Shown here piece by piece: positions 5,151 to 6,873 of a stretch of 6,873 bases of DNA. Under the pieces are notes generated by a model that worked only from the letters and a program-made list of their open reading frames with translations, had not been told where the DNA came from and searched no databases. Each line of letters begins with the position of its first letter. Position 1 is the first letter of the stretch. Origin of the DNA: Neisseriaceae bacterium (GTDB lineage: Bacteria; Pseudomonadota; Gammaproteobacteria; Burkholderiales; Neisseriaceae); assembly GCA_017989485.1 (NCBI GenBank), contig JAGNPU010000097.1, forward strand, positions 1 to 6,873, in the 5' to 3' direction. Made by a program: the position numbers and the translations under genes.

Positions 5151-5190
5151 CCATTATTCAAATAGAGACAACAGCTATAAAAGGAGCCTT

Positions 5191-5940
5191 ATGAAAGCAT
5201 TAGTCGCAGTCAAACGCGTTGTGGATTACAACGTTAAAGTACGCGTGAAAGCCGACGGCAGTGATGTCGATATTGCCAACGTCAAAATGTCGATCAATCC
5301 CTTTGACGAAATCGCGGTGGAAGAAGCCGTTCGTTTAAAAGAAGCCGGCAAATTGTCAGAAGTCGTTGTCGTGTCCATAGGCGTGAAACAGTGTGAAGAG
5401 ACCTTAAGAACCGCCTTGGCCATGGGCGCAGACCGCGCCCTCCACGTTGAAACCAACGATGTGATCGAGCCTTTGGCCGTGGCCAAAATCTTGGCCGCCC
5501 TTGTCAAAACCGAACAGCCTGACCTATGCCTATTGGGCAAACAGGCCATTGACAACGACGCCAACCAAACCGCACAAATGTTGGCGGCGTTGTTAAACGC
5601 CCCACAAGGCACCTTCATCAGCAGCGTTGAGCTCAAAGACGGTGAAGTGGTGATCTCGCGCGAAATCGACGGGGGTTTAGAAACCCTAAGCCTGAACCTG
5701 CCTTGCGTATTGAGCACCGACTTACGTCTGAATGAGCCACGCTACGTGAAGCTGCCCAACATCATGCAAGCCAAGAAAAAACCTTTGGACAAAGTAGACT
5801 TAGCCAGCTTAGGCATCGACACCAAAGTCCGCTTAAGCGTGCAAAAAGTCGCCGAACCACAAGCGCGCAGTGCCGGCATTAAAGTGGCCGACGTCGCCGA
5901 ACTGGTGGCCAAACTCAAAACTGAAGCCAAAGTGATTTAA
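5191..5940 (+). CDS. etfB: Electron transfer flavoprotein beta subunit
   Basis: A 249-residue cytoplasmic subunit of the ETF heterodimer, which takes electrons from acyl-CoA and other dehydrogenases and passes them to ETF-ubiquinone oxidoreductase. The beta subunit binds AMP and carries the docking loop for partner dehydrogenases. [20 protein letters not shown] (1-20) is the standard N-terminus, [17 protein letters not shown] (35-51) follows, and [17 protein letters not shown] (116-132) is the nucleotide-binding motif. The docking loop is [17 protein letters not shown] (184-200), equivalent to the region that contacts partner enzymes in mammalian ETF. The length is normal for the bacterial group I (respiratory) type, not the bifurcating FixA type. 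AAGGAG lies four bases before the ATG. The stop is followed at once by the etfA ribosome site, so the two are co-transcribed and probably co-translated. Confidence 0.97.
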   Translation: MKALVAVKRVVDYNVKVRVKADGSDVDIANVKMSINPFDEIAVEEAVRLKEAGKLSEVVVVSIGVKQCEETLRTALAMGADRALHVETNDVIEPLAVAKILAALVKTEQPDLCLLGKQAIDNDANQTAQMLAALLNAPQGTFISSVELKDGEVVISREIDGGLETLSLNLPCVLSTDLRLNEPRYVKLPNIMQAKKKPLDKVDLASLGIDTKVRLSVQKVAEPQARSAGIKVADVAELVAKLKTEAKVI

Positions 5941-5950
5941 GGAGCCCAAC

Positions 5951-6873
5951 ATGACCACATTAATTATTGCAGAACACGACAACCAGGCGCTTTCGCCTGC
6001 CACCCTACATGCGGTGACGGCAGCAGCCAAGCTGGGGGATGTCCACGTATTGGTGGCCGGAACGGGCAACGACGCCGTCGTGGCCCAGGCCAAAGCCGTG
6101 GCCGGCGTACACAAGGTGTTGGTGGCCAATGCCGAGCATTTGGGCCATCAGTTGCCAGAAGAGCTGGCGCCTTTAATCGTGAGCCTGGCCGGTGACTATC
6201 AATACTTTGCCGCCACCGCCACGGTGTTTGGCAAAAACGTGATGCCGCGCGTGGCCGCCTTACTCGACGCCTCACAAATCTCTGATTTGACCAAAATCGT
6301 CGACGGCCAAACCTTTGAGCGCCCTATTTACGCAGGCAATGCCTTCGAAACCGTGCGTTCAGAAGAAGCCAAGCTGGTCTTGACCATCCGCGCCACCGCA
6401 TTTGATGCCGCGGCAACCACCGGTGGCAACGCCGAAGTGGCCGAAGTCACCGCCACCCCGGCGCAAAACCTGAGCCGCTTTGTCAGCCGTGAATTGACCA
6501 AGTCTGATCGCCCTGAATTGACTCAGGCCCGCGTCATCGTCAGCGGTGGCCGTGCCTTGCAAAGCAAAGATCAGTTTGACAGCGTGTTGACGCCGTTGGC
6601 CGATACCCTAGGCGCCGCCATCGGTGCCTCTCGCGCCGCCGTCGACGCAGGCTATGCCCCGAACGATTACCAAGTTGGCCAAACCGGTAAAATCGTGGCG
6701 CCTGAGCTGTACTTTGCCATCGGCGTGTCCGGTGCGATTCAGCACATCGCCGGCATGCAGGACAGCAAGGTGATTGTGGCGATTAACAAAGACCCTGATG
6801 CACCGATTTTCAACGTCGCCGATTATGGCCTGGTGGCCGACCTATTCACCGCCGTGCCAGAGCTCGTGGCCGC
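5951..6873 (+). CDS. etfA: Electron transfer flavoprotein alpha subunit (last few codons outside window)
   Basis: 307 codons are visible of a protein that is normally about 310 residues, so only a handful are missing. The alpha subunit carries the redox-active FAD of ETF. The N-terminal domain (1 to about 185) pairs with EtfB. The C-terminal FAD domain begins ARVIVSGGRALQSKDQF (193-209), then IGASRAAVDAGYAPNDYQVG (224-243) with the flavin-contacting R228, QTGKIVAPELYFAIGVSGAI (244-263), and AINKDPDAPIFNVADYGLV (277-295). These are the standard ETF-alpha signatures. GGAG sits immediately after the etfB stop and six bases before this ATG, with a gap of 10 bp between the genes, so translation is tightly coupled. 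Acyl-CoA dehydrogenase genes often follow etfA, but that lies beyond the window. Confidence 0.96.
   Translation, partial: MTTLIIAEHDNQALSPATLHAVTAAAKLGDVHVLVAGTGNDAVVAQAKAVAGVHKVLVANAEHLGHQLPEELAPLIVSLAGDYQYFAATATVFGKNVMPRVAALLDASQISDLTKIVDGQTFERPIYAGNAFETVRSEEAKLVLTIRATAFDAAATTGGNAEVAEVTATPAQNLSRFVSRELTKSDRPELTQARVIVSGGRALQSKDQFDSVLTPLADTLGAAIGASRAAVDAGYAPNDYQVGQTGKIVAPELYFAIGVSGAIQHIAGMQDSKVIVAINKDPDAPIFNVADYGLVADLFTAVPELVA

Larger units (their letters stand above)
4848..5190. other. 343-bp intergenic region between the divergent yicG-like gene and etfB
   Basis: The left third carries the yicG-like promoter (4885-4913). A GC-rich patch follows (4918-4950) with a direct repeat GGGCCTG (4918 and 4944) and a small CCGGC/GCCGG dyad. 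The middle (4973-5062) contains a short ORF and a hairpin. The right third (5090-5190) is AT-rich and should hold the etfB promoter. I see no tRNA-like cloverleaf, recognisable riboswitch or terminator here. The gap is longer than the others in this otherwise compact window. Confidence 0.7.

Noticed and set aside
4885..5190. 6S RNA or a known riboswitch upstream of etfB
   Set aside because: I could not match any conserved core of 6S RNA or a riboswitch class. Only the two-stem hairpin remains, reported separately.
5226..5717. 163-codon open frame antisense to etfB
   Set aside because: It lies wholly inside the strongly recognised etfB frame and its translation shows no domain. It is a by-product of the codon bias of the sense gene.
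5724..5732. ACGTCTGAA, similar to part of a Neisseria DNA uptake sequence
   Set aside because: It is a single imperfect copy inside a conserved etfB stretch (LRLNEPRY) and is not repeated in the window, so chance codon use explains it.

Overview
The window looks like ordinary chromosomal DNA from a Gram-negative bacterium, most likely a betaproteobacterium, possibly of the Neisseriales or a related order. I infer this from the style of the EtfB/EtfA, MetC and YicG-type proteins, a moderately high GC content, strong use of GCC for alanine, and good Shine-Dalgarno sites. There are seven protein genes and almost no wasted space. I see no insertion sequence, phage gene, CRISPR array, tRNA or rRNA.

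Left part (1-2574): the 5' end of a LysE/RhtB-family exporter gene reads leftward off the window edge. A LysR-type regulator is divergent from it. The 211-bp gap between them holds three short palindromes, one of them a perfect 24-bp dyad just before the regulator. The regulator converges on metC (cystathionine beta-lyase, methionine biosynthesis). One compact bidirectional terminator separates them, and its loop is the regulator's stop codon.

Middle part (2575-4847): metC and a gene of unknown function diverge from a gap with a plausible promoter in each direction. The unknown gene encodes a SHOCT-like N-terminal segment, one membrane helix and a low-complexity C-terminal half. It ends at a clear terminator that almost touches the next gene. 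Next come two different TRIC-family (UPF0126) cation-channel genes facing each other tail to tail, with 10 bp between their stop codons. The second closely resembles E. coli YicG.

Right part (4848-6873): a 343-bp gap holds a good promoter for the yicG-like gene, a hairpin that overlaps a possible 28-codon ORF, and an AT-rich etf promoter region with inverted repeats. It is followed by etfB and etfA, the two subunits of electron transfer flavoprotein. They are tightly coupled as an operon, and etfA runs off the right edge only a few codons before its expected end.

I did not find a convincing undescribed multi-gene system. The points most worth checking are the paired palindromes at the lysE/lysR gap, the convergent TRIC pair, the SHOCT-like membrane protein with its internal repeat, and the structured leader region before etfB.
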